Notes under the pieces: model-generated
What the model was told of the DNA's origin: nothing
Database searches by the model: none
What the model saw: only the letters and a program-made list of their open reading frames with translations
In this document: positions 53,173 through 62,763 of the stretch, one piece after another
How the letters are laid out: every line of letters begins with the position of its first letter
Position numbering within the stretch: position 1 is the stretch's first letter
Assembly: GCA_964584255.1 (NCBI GenBank)
Contig: CAZOZM010000003.1
Coordinates: forward strand, 62,001 to 126,000
Reading direction: 5' to 3'
From: UBA3775 sp964584255
GTDB lineage: Bacteria > Bacillota > Clostridia > Lachnospirales > Lachnospiraceae
Length of the DNA: 64,000 nucleotides
Position numbers and translations under genes: made by a program

Positions 53173-54216
53173 CTATTCCGCCTCCTTCATGGCCTTTTCA
53201 CGTTTAGCAAGCTTACGATCATGCTTTGCCATGATTTCAACAAGCTGCTCATATGTTGTCTTCTGAGGATTCCAGCCGAGAACGGTTTTAGCCTTGGTAG
53301 GGTCTCCCCAAAGATTATCAACATCTGTAGGACGGAACCACTGAGGATTTACACAAACCAACATTTTTCCGGTTTCAGCATCATATCCTTTTTCATCCAA
53401 TCCTGTACCTTCCCAACGGATTGTAATACCATTTGCCGCAAATGCCTTTTCAGTAAAATCACGAACGGTATGCTGTACTCCCGTAGCAATTACAAAGTCC
53501 TCCGGCTTTTCCTGCTGCATGATAAGCCACATACATTCAACATAATCTTTAGCATAACCCCAGTCACGAAGCGAATCCATGTTGCCAAGTTCAAGATGAT
53601 CCTGTAAACCTTCTGCTATACGACCGACAGCCAATGTAATCTTTCTGGTAACGAAGTTTTCACCACGGCGTTCTGACTCATGATTAAACAGGATACCATT
53701 AACAGCGAACATACCATAAGCATCCCTATATTCTTTTACAATCCAGAAACCATACTGCTTTGCAACTGCATAAGGAGAATAAGGATGGAATGGTGTTGTC
53801 TCTCTCTGAGGAACTTCCTCAACCTTACCATATAATTCTGAAGTTGATGCCTGATAAACCTTACAGGATTCAGTAAGTCCGCAAACACGCACTGCCTCCA
53901 AAATACGAAGAACACCTAATGCATCAACATCTCCTGAATATTCAGGTGCGTCAAATGAAACCTGAACATGACTCTGAGCTGCAAGATTATAAATTTCATC
54001 CGGTTTTATTTCACCTACTATACGAATCAAACCTGATGAATCCGTTAAATCTCCATCATGAAGTGTTATTTTATCCATGATATGATCGATACGCGATGTG
54101 TTTGAAATTGATGCCCTACGGACAATACCGTGAACCTCATACCCTTTTTCAAGCAGGAACTCCGCAAGATACGAACCGTCCTGACCTGTAATACCTGTAA
54201 TTAATGCCTTTTTCAT
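53173..54216 (-). CDS. gmd: GDP-mannose 4,6-dehydratase
   Basis: This 347-aa enzyme starts LITGITGQDGSYLAEFLL with the NADP-binding Gly motif and has YQASTSELYG, YSPYAVAKQYGFW with Tyr/Lys, and NHESERRGENFVTRK. It makes GDP-4-keto-6-deoxymannose. Upstream lie two direct repeats that may be regulator sites. The ribosome site is weak (AGAAAGATAA). Order gmd-fcl-manC gives de novo GDP-fucose from mannose-1-phosphate. Confidence 0.95.
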   Translation of the reverse strand: MKKALITGITGQDGSYLAEFLLEKGYEVHGIVRRASISNTSRIDHIMDKITLHDGDLTDSSGLIRIVGEIKPDEIYNLAAQSHVQVSFDAPEYSGDVDALGVLRILEAVRVCGLTESCKVYQASTSELYGKVEEVPQRETTPFHPYSPYAVAKQYGFWIVKEYRDAYGMFAVNGILFNHESERRGENFVTRKITLAVGRIAEGLQDHLELGNMDSLRDWGYAKDYVECMWLIMQQEKPEDFVIATGVQHTVRDFTEKAFAANGITIRWEGTGLDEKGYDAETGKMLVCVNPQWFRPTDVDNLWGDPTKAKTVLGWNPQKTTYEQLVEIMAKHDRKLAKREKAMKEAE

Positions 54217-54270
54217 ATTATCTTTCTGTCCTTTTCTAAAATGATAAGCCTACTTTACACCCAAAAAAAC

Positions 54271-54332
54271 ATTTTGGGAATTGCGTATTCTGTCATAAAC
54301 TAGCACAATCTTGACTTTTTATTTTGGGAATT
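54271..54332. promoter_or_regulatory. Direct repeats ATTTTGGGAATT upstream of gmd
   Basis: A perfect 12-bp repeat lies at 54271-54282 and 54321-54332, 50 bp apart, in the 285-bp gap between fkp and gmd. Two direct sites at such spacing suit a dimeric AraC-type regulator. Confidence 0.4.
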
Positions 54333-54383
54333 AAGTAATTCCTTCAAAAATTTACAGCTCCCAAGCCCGGATAAGCCGCATTT

Positions 54384-54431
54384 TTTTATAAAAAAACCTC
54401 TTTACCGGATAAACAGTATCCGACAAAGAGG
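54384..54431 (-). terminator. Terminator of fkp
   Basis: The stem 54397-54411/54417-54431 (CCTCTTTACCGGATA with TATCCGACAAAGAGG) is followed on the minus strand by seven T. Confidence 0.9.
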
Positions 54432-54501
54432 CTTTATTCATAAAAACTTAAAGGTAAATGAAATAAATAATCTCCTCACCACTTTTTAATACAATCAGCG
54501 G

Positions 54502-57456
54502 CTACTCTTCCCACAGCAGCTTACAGTCAGCAACATCTACCAGACTGTCCATAAAAACACCATGCAAACGTTCCGATATCTGTTCCTTTGTCACGCCTTT
54601 CTTCAAAACAACCTGTAAAAAGCCACCGCCGCCGGCACCGCATACAAGCCTACCGTCAATCATATCTTCTATACTGCTGAAGATCTGTCTGATTAAGGTA
54701 TTGCTGCTTCCTGCATCAACCTTCTGACTCAATTCCCAATGATAATCAAGAAGCTTTGCAAAACCATCCACATTTCCACGTTCCAATTCAAATTTCATAA
54801 GTGCTGCCACTTTTTGAATCTCTTCTAAAGCAAATAAACTGTCAGGTTCATTTCCTACATATCTGCCGATTACGTTACGAAGCAGGTTTCTTGCCAATCT
54901 GCGCTGACCGGTATAAATCAGGCAAAAACGCTCATCTAACTCCTTCTTCGTTTCATCCGAAATATCAACGTGTGCAACCTTAAGGTTTTGGGTAATTCCC
55001 TGTCCCGAAATAATATACTTCAATCCCGGTGTAATGCCTCCAACCTGATCCTGCCAGCCTCCGCCTGTAGACATAATCTGTTCCATTGCCAATACATGTG
55101 AATACAAATCGTCTTCGGTATACTCAATTCCCATGAAATCAAATACAGCTCTGACACAGGCAGCCGAAAGAATTGAAGACGTTCCCAAACCACTGCCTTT
55201 CGGTACATTTGTAACCTCTGAATGCATTACAAATCCGCCACCGAGACGCGTAAGAATCTCATCTAACGAATGTCCCGACTTTGGTATGATTCCACAAGCA
55301 AACAGACAAGCCTTCTGTAAAGCAAACGGATCAAAAGGATCACCTGTTTTCCGCAATTCTTCAATAGCTGTAAATTCACCGTAGGCACCCATGTCACGGC
55401 TTTCGAAAACAATCTTATGCTCCGGAATTCTTTCAAGAGTTACCTCTACAGGTCTTTCTCCATTCAAAAGGATTGCCATGTTAAGCACGGTTCCCCCGTT
55501 TTCATTACAATATGGAGGTGTATCACTCCAACCGCCTCCCCAATTGACACGCAAAGGAAGTTTTACAGTATGTCTGTCAGTTACAATATGTGCCTTTTCA
55601 TTGTAGTTCAAGTCTTCTATGGTTGCTGTCAAAACTTCTTCCTGAATCGTCTCGAAGCATTTTTGAACTTCATTTTCATCTTCAAGTACGATTCCCAAAT
55701 AGTAATGCAAACGGAGCTTCTCGGTAAAATCTGCTTTTTCAAGACGTTTATTCAGCCATTCATGCTGGATTTTGGTAAGCCCGCCCATCTTCTTTAACTT
55801 CTGAGCAGGAATTTTATTCCTTATTGCATCCTCTATTCCATTCATAACGGACAAATCTGACATACGTCGGTTCCATGCAATAATCGCATCCGGATCAGCT
55901 GCATTAAATCCTGAACAAAGAGATTTCCTGTCCGAATTCTTCCATGCTTCTTCATTTCCCGCACCATGAGCAAGCTCATAAAGATTAAGAGCGGCTTCAA
56001 CAGCCTGACCTATACTGTCTGCCTCCGGATATATCTCCGCTGTCCAAAGAGTGTGGTTTTCGCCTTTCCACAAATCCGTTTTCAGTTTTTTCGCAATCTC
56101 ATCTAAGTTCATTCCAAACAAACGATTTTCCTTAGGATTATCATATGTTCCGAAAATTCTGACCACAAACTTGCCATTACGCTGCTTTAAGCCATGAATA
56201 ACCACATTGTCCGGAATTGTTTCATCATGCACATCTACAAAAGATAAAACACAGTTGTTGCCTATCGTTGCTCCACTATGAACATATGAAACCTCCAGAT
56301 AACACTTTTCCCCTATAACCGCACATTCTTCAAGAATACTGTTATAAGCAGATGTACCAGATGTAATACTGCTTCCAACCACGCGGCTCCATCCAAGGTC
56401 ATGATACTCGTCCACGCCACCGCTCATCAATTCCAGTATTTCATGTGTCGTTCCGAAATGGATAAACTTTGCCGGAGCAAGACGGAGCAGCTTCATTCTG
56501 AACGGACGAAGTACATTCCACACATGCTTTCTTGCCTCAGTTAACTCATCACAAAACTCTCCTTCCGGCTTCTCTAAATAAAAGTTTTCCAAGGTTGAAT
56601 CCTCTGCCAAAGGATAAAGAAAATCCGCATACAGGGAAAGTCTTGTTTTATCATTTACATAACTGTCATATTTCTCTTCGGTATCAATCAGTGAATACAG
56701 TGAATTCATCATCTGCGTACTGAAAACCAAAGCACCTGTATCAATATCAACACAGTCCGATGAATTAACAGCACCTACACGTCGTAATTCCTCTACCGGT
56801 TTTTTCTGCAGACAGCACCTTACGTTACCATTATCACCATTTAAATATACTCCGTGGCTCTTACCGGTTTCCACATTTTCCTTGAAAGAAAGAGCAACTG
56901 CACCCGAGTTGTTATAATCAATCTGCAAAGGATTAAAAAGCAACAGCACATCACCGGATAACAATACCATTCCCTCTCTTACTCTGGAAGGAACAGAACT
57001 CATGCAAATCATAAATTCATCAAACAATGTTGAGTTTCTTCCGTCCGGCAACTGATGGGGCACCGGTGAAAAAAGCTTTCCAAGGGCGGAATACTGAGGA
57101 ACTCTCTTACTGTCTCCACCGGAATGTATAACAAGAACCCTTAATCCATCGAAGGACTCTTCCTGACCATGCAGGTACTTTAATACTTCCAAAGTTGCTC
57201 CGCCTGAACCCACACGTTTACCGTCACGATCAGACACTGCAACGAATTTAGTTGTTTCCGGAAGAAATTCTTTTCTTTCTTCAATCTGCTTACGAAATCC
57301 CTCTGCCTGCTGCTCATTTGATGCTGTCAGAATCACATAATCCCACTTAGGGAAGTTTTTAAGCTTTAAGGACCTATTATAGTCTGCCCAGCAATCCTGA
57401 TATGCCTGTGATAAAAACAGGGAATGCAAATTGTTAAGTTTCTTCAAATTATCCAT
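54502..57456 (-). CDS. fkp: Bifunctional L-fucokinase / L-fucose-1-phosphate guanylyltransferase (Fkp)
   Basis: This 984-aa protein has an N-terminal guanylyltransferase domain with GSGGATLEVLKYL and VIHSGGDSKRVPQYSALGKLFSP, a central beta-helix-like region (about residues 380-440), and a C-terminal GHMP kinase with PLRVNWGGGWSDTPPYC and NVPKGSGLGTSSILSAACV. It converts free L-fucose to GDP-fucose, as in Bacteroides. ATG 57456 has GGGAG about 6 nt upstream; the longer frame to 57504 overlaps the spacer after araC. Its presence beside gmd/fcl gives both salvage and de novo routes. Confidence 0.93.
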   Translation of the reverse strand: MDNLKKLNNLHSLFLSQAYQDCWADYNRSLKLKNFPKWDYVILTASNEQQAEGFRKQIEERKEFLPETTKFVAVSDRDGKRVGSGGATLEVLKYLHGQEESFDGLRVLVIHSGGDSKRVPQYSALGKLFSPVPHQLPDGRNSTLFDEFMICMSSVPSRVREGMVLLSGDVLLLFNPLQIDYNNSGAVALSFKENVETGKSHGVYLNGDNGNVRCCLQKKPVEELRRVGAVNSSDCVDIDTGALVFSTQMMNSLYSLIDTEEKYDSYVNDKTRLSLYADFLYPLAEDSTLENFYLEKPEGEFCDELTEARKHVWNVLRPFRMKLLRLAPAKFIHFGTTHEILELMSGGVDEYHDLGWSRVVGSSITSGTSAYNSILEECAVIGEKCYLEVSYVHSGATIGNNCVLSFVDVHDETIPDNVVIHGLKQRNGKFVVRIFGTYDNPKENRLFGMNLDEIAKKLKTDLWKGENHTLWTAEIYPEADSIGQAVEAALNLYELAHGAGNEEAWKNSDRKSLCSGFNAADPDAIIAWNRRMSDLSVMNGIEDAIRNKIPAQKLKKMGGLTKIQHEWLNKRLEKADFTEKLRLHYYLGIVLEDENEVQKCFETIQEEVLTATIEDLNYNEKAHIVTDRHTVKLPLRVNWGGGWSDTPPYCNENGGTVLNMAILLNGERPVEVTLERIPEHKIVFESRDMGAYGEFTAIEELRKTGDPFDPFALQKACLFACGIIPKSGHSLDEILTRLGGGFVMHSEVTNVPKGSGLGTSSILSAACVRAVFDFMGIEYTEDDLYSHVLAMEQIMSTGGGWQDQVGGITPGLKYIISGQGITQNLKVAHVDISDETKKELDERFCLIYTGQRRLARNLLRNVIGRYVGNEPDSLFALEEIQKVAALMKFELERGNVDGFAKLLDYHWELSQKVDAGSSNTLIRQIFSSIEDMIDGRLVCGAGGGGFLQVVLKKGVTKEQISERLHGVFMDSLVDVADCKLLWEE

Positions 57457-57507
57457 ATTTTCTCCCATCTTTTGCCATCTATTTTTTTGAGTTTGGAATA
57501 CCATCCT

Positions 57508-58374
57508 CTACCACTGTTTTCTGTATTCTCTGGGGCTAATCCCCTCTATCTTACGAAACATTCTGCTGAAATAATTGGGATCTGCCATACCCACGGCAAC
57601 TCCAATCTCTTCTACGGTCAAATCCGTGAAACGCAGAAGCCTTTTAGCCTTAGTGATTCGTTTTTCTATCAAGTAGCCATTAACCGTAGTTCCATAGGTT
57701 TCCTTAAAAATCCTCGTAAGATAGCATTTATTAATATAGAACTTCTCCGTAAGATCCTCCAGACTCAACTTATCGGTATAGTGTTCATCAAGATACGCTC
57801 TTATCTCAGCCAGTTCCAGCTTCTTTCTGCCGATTGACCTGCTCTCAGGATGCCAGGATTGTTCCATAATAAACGTAAGCAGCACTGAAAGTTTTTCATT
57901 TATTCGCATATCCTTTATGTAATCGGAGGAAGATGCCAGATTGTATATTTCCGTAAGGGTTGACGAGATATTCTCAACCGCATCCACATGAAATACCGGA
58001 CTTCCACCACGTTCCCTGTATTTCTCATAAATTGCAGGTAACGAAGATGCATAAAAATGACACCATTGAAGCGACCAGAGATTCATAGAAGTTGAGTGAC
58101 TGTACGATTTACGACAATCAATAAAGACACAGTCACCCTTTTTTAATTTAAAGACTTCTCCCTCGTATTTTAACTCACCGCTACCCGACAATACAATAAA
58201 AAACAAAAAAGAACTCAACCCTTTCCTTTCAGAAGCATGAGGAGTTATTGCTTTAAGAGTACCCACTTCCTGTAAATGCAAGAGTGAAGAACGTGCAAAA
58301 GCAGATGGGGTATATATAATCCGCGAGGACTGAACCGCAGGATTCACGGATTGAGGTGTAAATAATTCATCCAT
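57508..58374 (-). CDS. AraC family transcriptional regulator
   Basis: This 288-aa protein has an N-terminal cupin sensor domain (about residues 40-110) and a C-terminal double helix-turn-helix: LEDLTEKFYINKCYLTRIFK and VEEIGVAVGMADPNYFSRMFRKIEGISPREYR. It lies 51 bp upstream of fkp on the same strand. Sensing fucose or a related sugar is a reasonable inference. The direct repeats ahead of gmd are possible targets. Confidence 0.93.
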   Translation of the reverse strand: MDELFTPQSVNPAVQSSRIIYTPSAFARSSLLHLQEVGTLKAITPHASERKGLSSFLFFIVLSGSGELKYEGEVFKLKKGDCVFIDCRKSYSHSTSMNLWSLQWCHFYASSLPAIYEKYRERGGSPVFHVDAVENISSTLTEIYNLASSSDYIKDMRINEKLSVLLTFIMEQSWHPESRSIGRKKLELAEIRAYLDEHYTDKLSLEDLTEKFYINKCYLTRIFKETYGTTVNGYLIEKRITKAKRLLRFTDLTVEEIGVAVGMADPNYFSRMFRKIEGISPREYRKQW

Positions 58375-58580
58375 TATATTATCTCATTTCGTAGTATTAT
58401 AATTATACCTGTAACCGACTGATTTGTTTTTTACAGAAATCTCCGTAATCTGACAAGTATTTGCAATCCGATTCACTACTTGTTCACATCCAACTTATCA
58501 GTCACCTAATTATAACACAAGTAATCGTTTTGAATATCCAAAATACTTAACACCGGATACCGAAATACCTATATGTGTTT

Positions 58581-59534
58581 TTACTTCAATTTATCTAATT
58601 CACTCAAATCAATTCCCATGCTCCAAAGAATATCATTGAAACTTACTGTCTGGAATTCATTTTTGTATTTATCAAAGATTGTATTCAGCTCTGAATGAAG
58701 CTTCTTGTAATAAGATTTGTTCAGAACAGCCTTAAAATACAAAATTGCAACAACAATTCGTCTGTTGTTATAATTTGTAACTCCAAAGTAATTAGCAATA
58801 TTAGATACTCGTATGTTTTTATAATCAGAATTAAAGAGACGTTCGTCGTGAGCACATTGATTTCTAACCAGGTTGAATATCTTTAATGCTGATTCCATAT
58901 CCTCACTACTGATTCTAAGTGTATTTGTTGGCCTATATTGCTTTTCATACTTGTCGGAATAATACTTTGCAATAGCATTTTTCTCTGAATCCTTTAATGC
59001 TGAATATAAGTATGAGAGGTTTCCTATGGTAAGATAATTAACCAAAACCCATAATGGTACAGACCCATGTTCCTCAATATAATGCTTTATTGCACCTTTT
59101 ACACCTACATTATCATGTATGGTTTTAGTTAAAATTGAGATTTGCTTTAAAACCCCTTTAGGATCGTCATCTCTGTAATTTGCAATTTCTAAATATGAGT
59201 TTGCTTTTGGATATTTCTGAGAGAATTCATATGAAATAGTCGTTTTAAACGAATTCTCAAAAACAAGCAAGTACTTAAGAAAAAGGAATCTCAATTCACG
59301 ATCAAATAAAAACAAGGCTTTTAGCTCATTAAAATGTGTGTTTGGTATATATGTTTCAGGGTTAATTGTATTCCCTTGGTTATCTTTACGCAAAAACAAA
59401 TCCTTATATCCATTTATCACATTATAATAGTTTTCCTGCTCCAAAAAACGTTTTGGACTGCCATCCGTTGGAACAATCATTCCCCTATTACGTAATATTA
59501 TCAGTTGTTGATTAAACGTCTTAAATTCCTTCAT
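58581..59534 (-). CDS. AbiF/Abi_2-family HEPN abortive infection protein
   Basis: This 317-aa protein starts TFNQQLIILRNRGMIV, followed by FLEQENYYNVINGYKDLFL, the Abi_2 (AbiD/AbiF) signature. Near residue 224 it has RNQCAH, a HEPN-type R-x4-H RNase motif, followed by DERLFN. HEPN proteins of this group are RNA-cutting toxins in phage defence. The gene has GAGG 9 nt before ATG 59534 and is preceded by its own promoter and a terminator-ended small RNA. Base use is markedly AT-rich, and an IS3 remnant lies upstream, suggesting transfer. Confidence 0.88.
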   Translation of the reverse strand: MKEFKTFNQQLIILRNRGMIVPTDGSPKRFLEQENYYNVINGYKDLFLRKDNQGNTINPETYIPNTHFNELKALFLFDRELRFLFLKYLLVFENSFKTTISYEFSQKYPKANSYLEIANYRDDDPKGVLKQISILTKTIHDNVGVKGAIKHYIEEHGSVPLWVLVNYLTIGNLSYLYSALKDSEKNAIAKYYSDKYEKQYRPTNTLRISSEDMESALKIFNLVRNQCAHDERLFNSDYKNIRVSNIANYFGVTNYNNRRIVVAILYFKAVLNKSYYKKLHSELNTIFDKYKNEFQTVSFNDILWSMGIDLSELDKLK

Positions 59535-59548
59535 CTGCCGTATCCTCT

Positions 59549-59593
59549 AAAAAAAACGGCCAGGGCGTCGTACGCTTCCTGACCTAATCTTAT
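59549..59593 (-). ncRNA. Predicted AbiF-associated small RNA
   Basis: From the predicted start near 59593, the minus-strand transcript folds as GGUCAGG-AA-GCGU-ACG-ACGC-CCUGGCC (59558-59584) followed by G and eight U (59549-59556). That is a full intrinsic terminator placed before the HEPN gene. I recall a conserved 'AbiF RNA' motif upstream of abiF genes; whether this matches it is unverified. Confidence 0.65.
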
Positions 59594-59599
59594 GCTACT

Positions 59600-59628
59600 A
59601 TAATATTCGCATATTTATATTATGTCAA
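59600..59628 (-). promoter_or_regulatory. Near-consensus promoter of the small RNA and abiF
   Basis: On the minus strand TTGACA (59623-59628), exactly 17 bp, and TATTAT (59600-59605). Confidence 0.85.
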
Positions 59629-59639
59629 GATTGTTGCAC

Positions 59640-59830
59640 AATATTCCTCAAAATAAAGTGTAAGATTACAATACATGTGCTGCAACTAAATATTTAAAAT
59701 GCGAGGATACGCTCTTTGTGTTATATTTGAATCACCCAAAAGCACAAATGAGTTTCCTTGCTATAATACAAAATATGAAATATCGTCTATCACTTATTAA
59801 ATATGCTTAAAAATTTGGTATCACTAAGAC
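59640..59830. other. AT-rich spacer with no feature recognised
   Basis: About 190 bp between the small-RNA promoter and the IS3 remnant. No open frame, repeat or hairpin stands out. Confidence 0.5.
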
Positions 59831-60289
59831 TGTTGTGGTCAAGCTTTTTTAACACTACAACCTAATTTCTGCTACAGGACTTAAGCCCATAGCGAGCCTC
59901 GAAAGGTGTTTTGTAAATATTATAAGAAATTCGGACGCACATGATTGTAATGAAAATACGCAAATTCTTAAGCTGATGAATATAATTCCTCCTCAGAGTG
60001 ATAGTAGTGATGTTCGATAAGTTCACTTTTTAAAGTGTTAAAATACCGTTCCATAAGAGCATTATCATAAGGATATCCGGCTTTACTCATACTTTGTGTG
60101 ATTCCCATACTAGCACAGATTCAGTGAATTCTTTTGATGTATACTGGGCTTCCTTGATCCGAATGCAAGAGCAAGCACCACATTTTTGAATTCAGTTTCA
60201 TAGCGTTTGCTCATTTGTAACATACCTCGTTTCCTCCTAAGATTATATCTTATTAGGCAGGAGTGTTACAACTATGTTATATCACAACA
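59831..60289 (-). mobile_element. IS3-family insertion sequence remnant
   Basis: The ends show imperfect inverted repeats of about 37 bp: TGTTGTG...TAACACT...CCTAAT at 59831-59866 faces the reverse complement at 60252-60289. Only about 460 bp remain of an expected 1.2-1.5 kb. No convincing target-site duplication was seen. Confidence 0.75.
59862..60214 (-). pseudogene. Internally deleted and frameshifted IS3 transposase
   Basis: The N-terminal MSKRYETEFKN (OrfA-like, ATG at 60214) is joined directly to an OrfB C-terminal part. In shifting frames that part reads HSDQGS-QYTSKEF, then SKAGYPYDNALMERYFNTLK, HHYYHSEEELY and KTPFEARYGL before a stop. The DDE motif region is therefore partly present, but frames are broken and the middle is missing, so it is inactive. 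Confidence 0.8.
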
Positions 60290-60300
60290 ATTATAAAAAT

Positions 60301-61746
60301 CTATTTTCTCCAAACAAAATCCTTAAAAAAGTCTTTTTTCTTTACAACTGTCATACTAATCAATATTACAATGATAAGAATAACTATGTAACGCCAAATT
60401 GTATTTGTGTACAACACGCTGCTTGCTAGCGACATAAACATGAAAATTAGTGCAATTAACCAAATTATTTTTCCATTATAAGGATTTTCTATCCCCTCTT
60501 TTTTACACACATGCAACATAAATATATACTGAGCTAAACTGTACATAAAATAACAAAACATTGTTGTATATCCGGCTGCAATATATCCATACAATTTAAT
60601 AAAAACCCAATTAAGCAGTATATTCAAAGTTGCAGTCATAACTGATGCTACCATGATAAATTTATTTTTTCCAAAATAAAACTCAATATTTGTAAAAAAG
60701 CTATACATCATCACAAACAGTGAACTCATGGCAACCGGTGGAATAATCCAAATTGCTTCATAATATTCTTCTGTAGCCAATATTTTCATAAGTTCAGGTG
60801 CAAATAATGAAAACAGAAAACAAATTGTTCCGATTCCAATTTGTGTCGTTATCGCCATTTTATTTATTCTCTCATAGTTTTTCTCCTTCAGACTCTCATA
60901 TAAAAGTGGAACAAACGACCCATTTATTGCATTTGTAACAATATTGATTAAAAACCCTGCTTGATACGCAACTCCGTAAATTCCTGCTTTTTCTATAGAA
61001 CACATACTGTTGATCATAACCCTATCAGCTTGACTAAGTACATCCTGTGATAGATAATGTGGTATTAGAGGTATATTAAACTTTGTTGAATATACAACAT
61101 ATTCTCTATTAAATATTTTTTTGCCCCTCAATATAATCAGAACATAAACTATACCATATACTATGAAATGTGATAAAAGTGTTCCTATTATCTTTGCTTC
61201 GCCTTTATACGTTTCTGTCGAACATACAAGTATAATGCTTATAACAGGAGTTAAAATACTTGCAATTATAGTTACAATACATACCGATAAATATTTAAAC
61301 TCATATCTGTTTCTAACTGTCCAAAAAGACATTGCTGCCGACAGGATAATATCAGCAAACATGATTGCTACTAACCATGTAGGTAATTCAAATAATTTAT
61401 TCCAAAAATTTCTAGTAAAAAAATATACTATAAATAGAATTGTAGCAATAATTGTAGTCCAAATTTGTAAAACAGATGTGTAGCCATCTCTATCTTCTTC
61501 ATAGCGAATCATGGCATTGTTATAGACACCAGCAGTAAACTTTAATGTTGCAAAAACTGTAATAATAGATTCCCATGAATTATATACAGTAACTAAACCA
61601 TACTGCTCAGTCGTCATAATTCTTGTAAAAATAGGAGTAGTTATGACATTAATGCCTTTTTGTAGAATACTGCATAACATATACCACAATGATGCCTTTA
61701 CCGGCAATGACATTTTTTTATACAAATCAGCTATATTTTGTTTCAT
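60301..61746 (-). CDS. Wzx-type polysaccharide flippase
   Basis: This 481-aa protein has about 12-14 hydrophobic segments. It shows the MOP-superfamily pattern TTPIFTRIMTTEQYGLVTVYNSW near the N-terminus and a mid-protein LSQADRVMINSMCSIEKAGIYGVAYQ. It would flip lipid-linked repeat units across the membrane. It overlaps the acyltransferase stop by 4 bp (ATGA). Codon use is AT-rich compared with genes before 58 kb. Confidence 0.88.
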   Translation of the reverse strand: MKQNIADLYKKMSLPVKASLWYMLCSILQKGINVITTPIFTRIMTTEQYGLVTVYNSWESIITVFATLKFTAGVYNNAMIRYEEDRDGYTSVLQIWTTIIATILFIVYFFTRNFWNKLFELPTWLVAIMFADIILSAAMSFWTVRNRYEFKYLSVCIVTIIASILTPVISIILVCSTETYKGEAKIIGTLLSHFIVYGIVYVLIILRGKKIFNREYVVYSTKFNIPLIPHYLSQDVLSQADRVMINSMCSIEKAGIYGVAYQAGFLINIVTNAINGSFVPLLYESLKEKNYERINKMAITTQIGIGTICFLFSLFAPELMKILATEEYYEAIWIIPPVAMSSLFVMMYSFFTNIEFYFGKNKFIMVASVMTATLNILLNWVFIKLYGYIAAGYTTMFCYFMYSLAQYIFMLHVCKKEGIENPYNGKIIWLIALIFMFMSLASSVLYTNTIWRYIVILIIVILISMTVVKKKDFFKDFVWRK

Positions 61747-62717
61747 CTATATTTCCATTCCTTTTTAGTTAATATAATCATTTTCGCCTCATATAACATC
61801 GTGCCTAAGCCTAATACACATATTAGTGAGACGACCGGATACCAATAACTAAATGTTCCGCTAATACTTGAAGCCTTATACTCAATTGCATAAGCAATAT
61901 TCTGATGTATCAGATAAAGTTCAAACGATATCTTTCCCAAATACTGAAAAACACTTAGTTCCAAAAAAAACATGTAACCTCTTATTGCACCCCAACATAG
62001 TGGCATACCAATCAATAATCCAATAACGAAATCTATCCCACGAATTTTCCATGTAAAAATCCAGGAAATAATTATCAACAAAATCCAACTTTTCCTATTA
62101 TTTGCATCCTCAAGCTCCATTTGATGAATCGCTACTCCGCAAAATGCTATACCTATATAGCCACCTCCAAACAAAATAGAAAGCACTGGAATATTCAAAT
62201 ACAAACATACAGCACTCAAAAAAAGCACGGCTACATAGACCATTGATTTATTTGACAACTTCATTTTCTTTAGTGATCCACATATTAAAATTGTGGATAT
62301 CAAAATAATCATATACCAATGAGCTCCATCAACATATGGTCTATCTATGAAACCATTTATACAAAGTATATTCAAAACATATTTTTCTATCGTAATTTTT
62401 CTACCAGGCAACTCAATTATCAGCAAGACTAGTGATGTTAGCGTTATACATATCAAATACATAGGGTATAAACGTAGTACCTTTCTTTTTAAAAAAGGCA
62501 ACAGCTTAAAACTCCCCTCTTTATTATCCACAAGAAAATAACCTGAAATCAAAAAAAATGTACAAACTCCATAAGTTCCCCAATTTTCCATAAAAGCGAC
62601 ACTATTATCACAATACAATTGTTGGTATCTGCAAAATAAATGGAATAAAACAATTATAAATGCCATCACACCTCTTAATCCATCTATTTGCCTATTACGT
62701 ACACTTTCTTTCATCAT
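61743..62717 (-). CDS. Acyltransferase 3 family protein (sugar O-acylation)
   Basis: This protein of about 324 aa has ten hydrophobic segments. The N-terminal QIDGLRGVMAFIIVLFHLF (with Asp-Gly-Leu-Arg-Gly and the catalytic His) marks the acyltransferase 3 group, as do CTFFLISGYFL and the C-terminal FELYLIHQN. It O-acetylates or O-acylates surface glycans. AGAGG lies 7 nt before ATG 62717, so the longer frame to 62813 is not used. Confidence 0.88.
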   Translation of the reverse strand: MMKESVRNRQIDGLRGVMAFIIVLFHLFCRYQQLYCDNSVAFMENWGTYGVCTFFLISGYFLVDNKEGSFKLLPFLKRKVLRLYPMYLICITLTSLVLLIIELPGRKITIEKYVLNILCINGFIDRPYVDGAHWYMIILISTILICGSLKKMKLSNKSMVYVAVLFLSAVCLYLNIPVLSILFGGGYIGIAFCGVAIHQMELEDANNRKSWILLIIISWIFTWKIRGIDFVIGLLIGMPLCWGAIRGYMFFLELSVFQYLGKISFELYLIHQNIAYAIEYKASSISGTFSYWYPVVSLICVLGLGTMLYEAKMIILTKKEWKYR

Positions 62718-62763
62718 TAATTTTCCTCTGTTCATATATACTTTTATTATATGGCTAATACAG

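Noticed and set aside
53131..53607. 158-codon open frame opposite gmd
   Set aside because: Antisense to gmd, with no start signal or homology.
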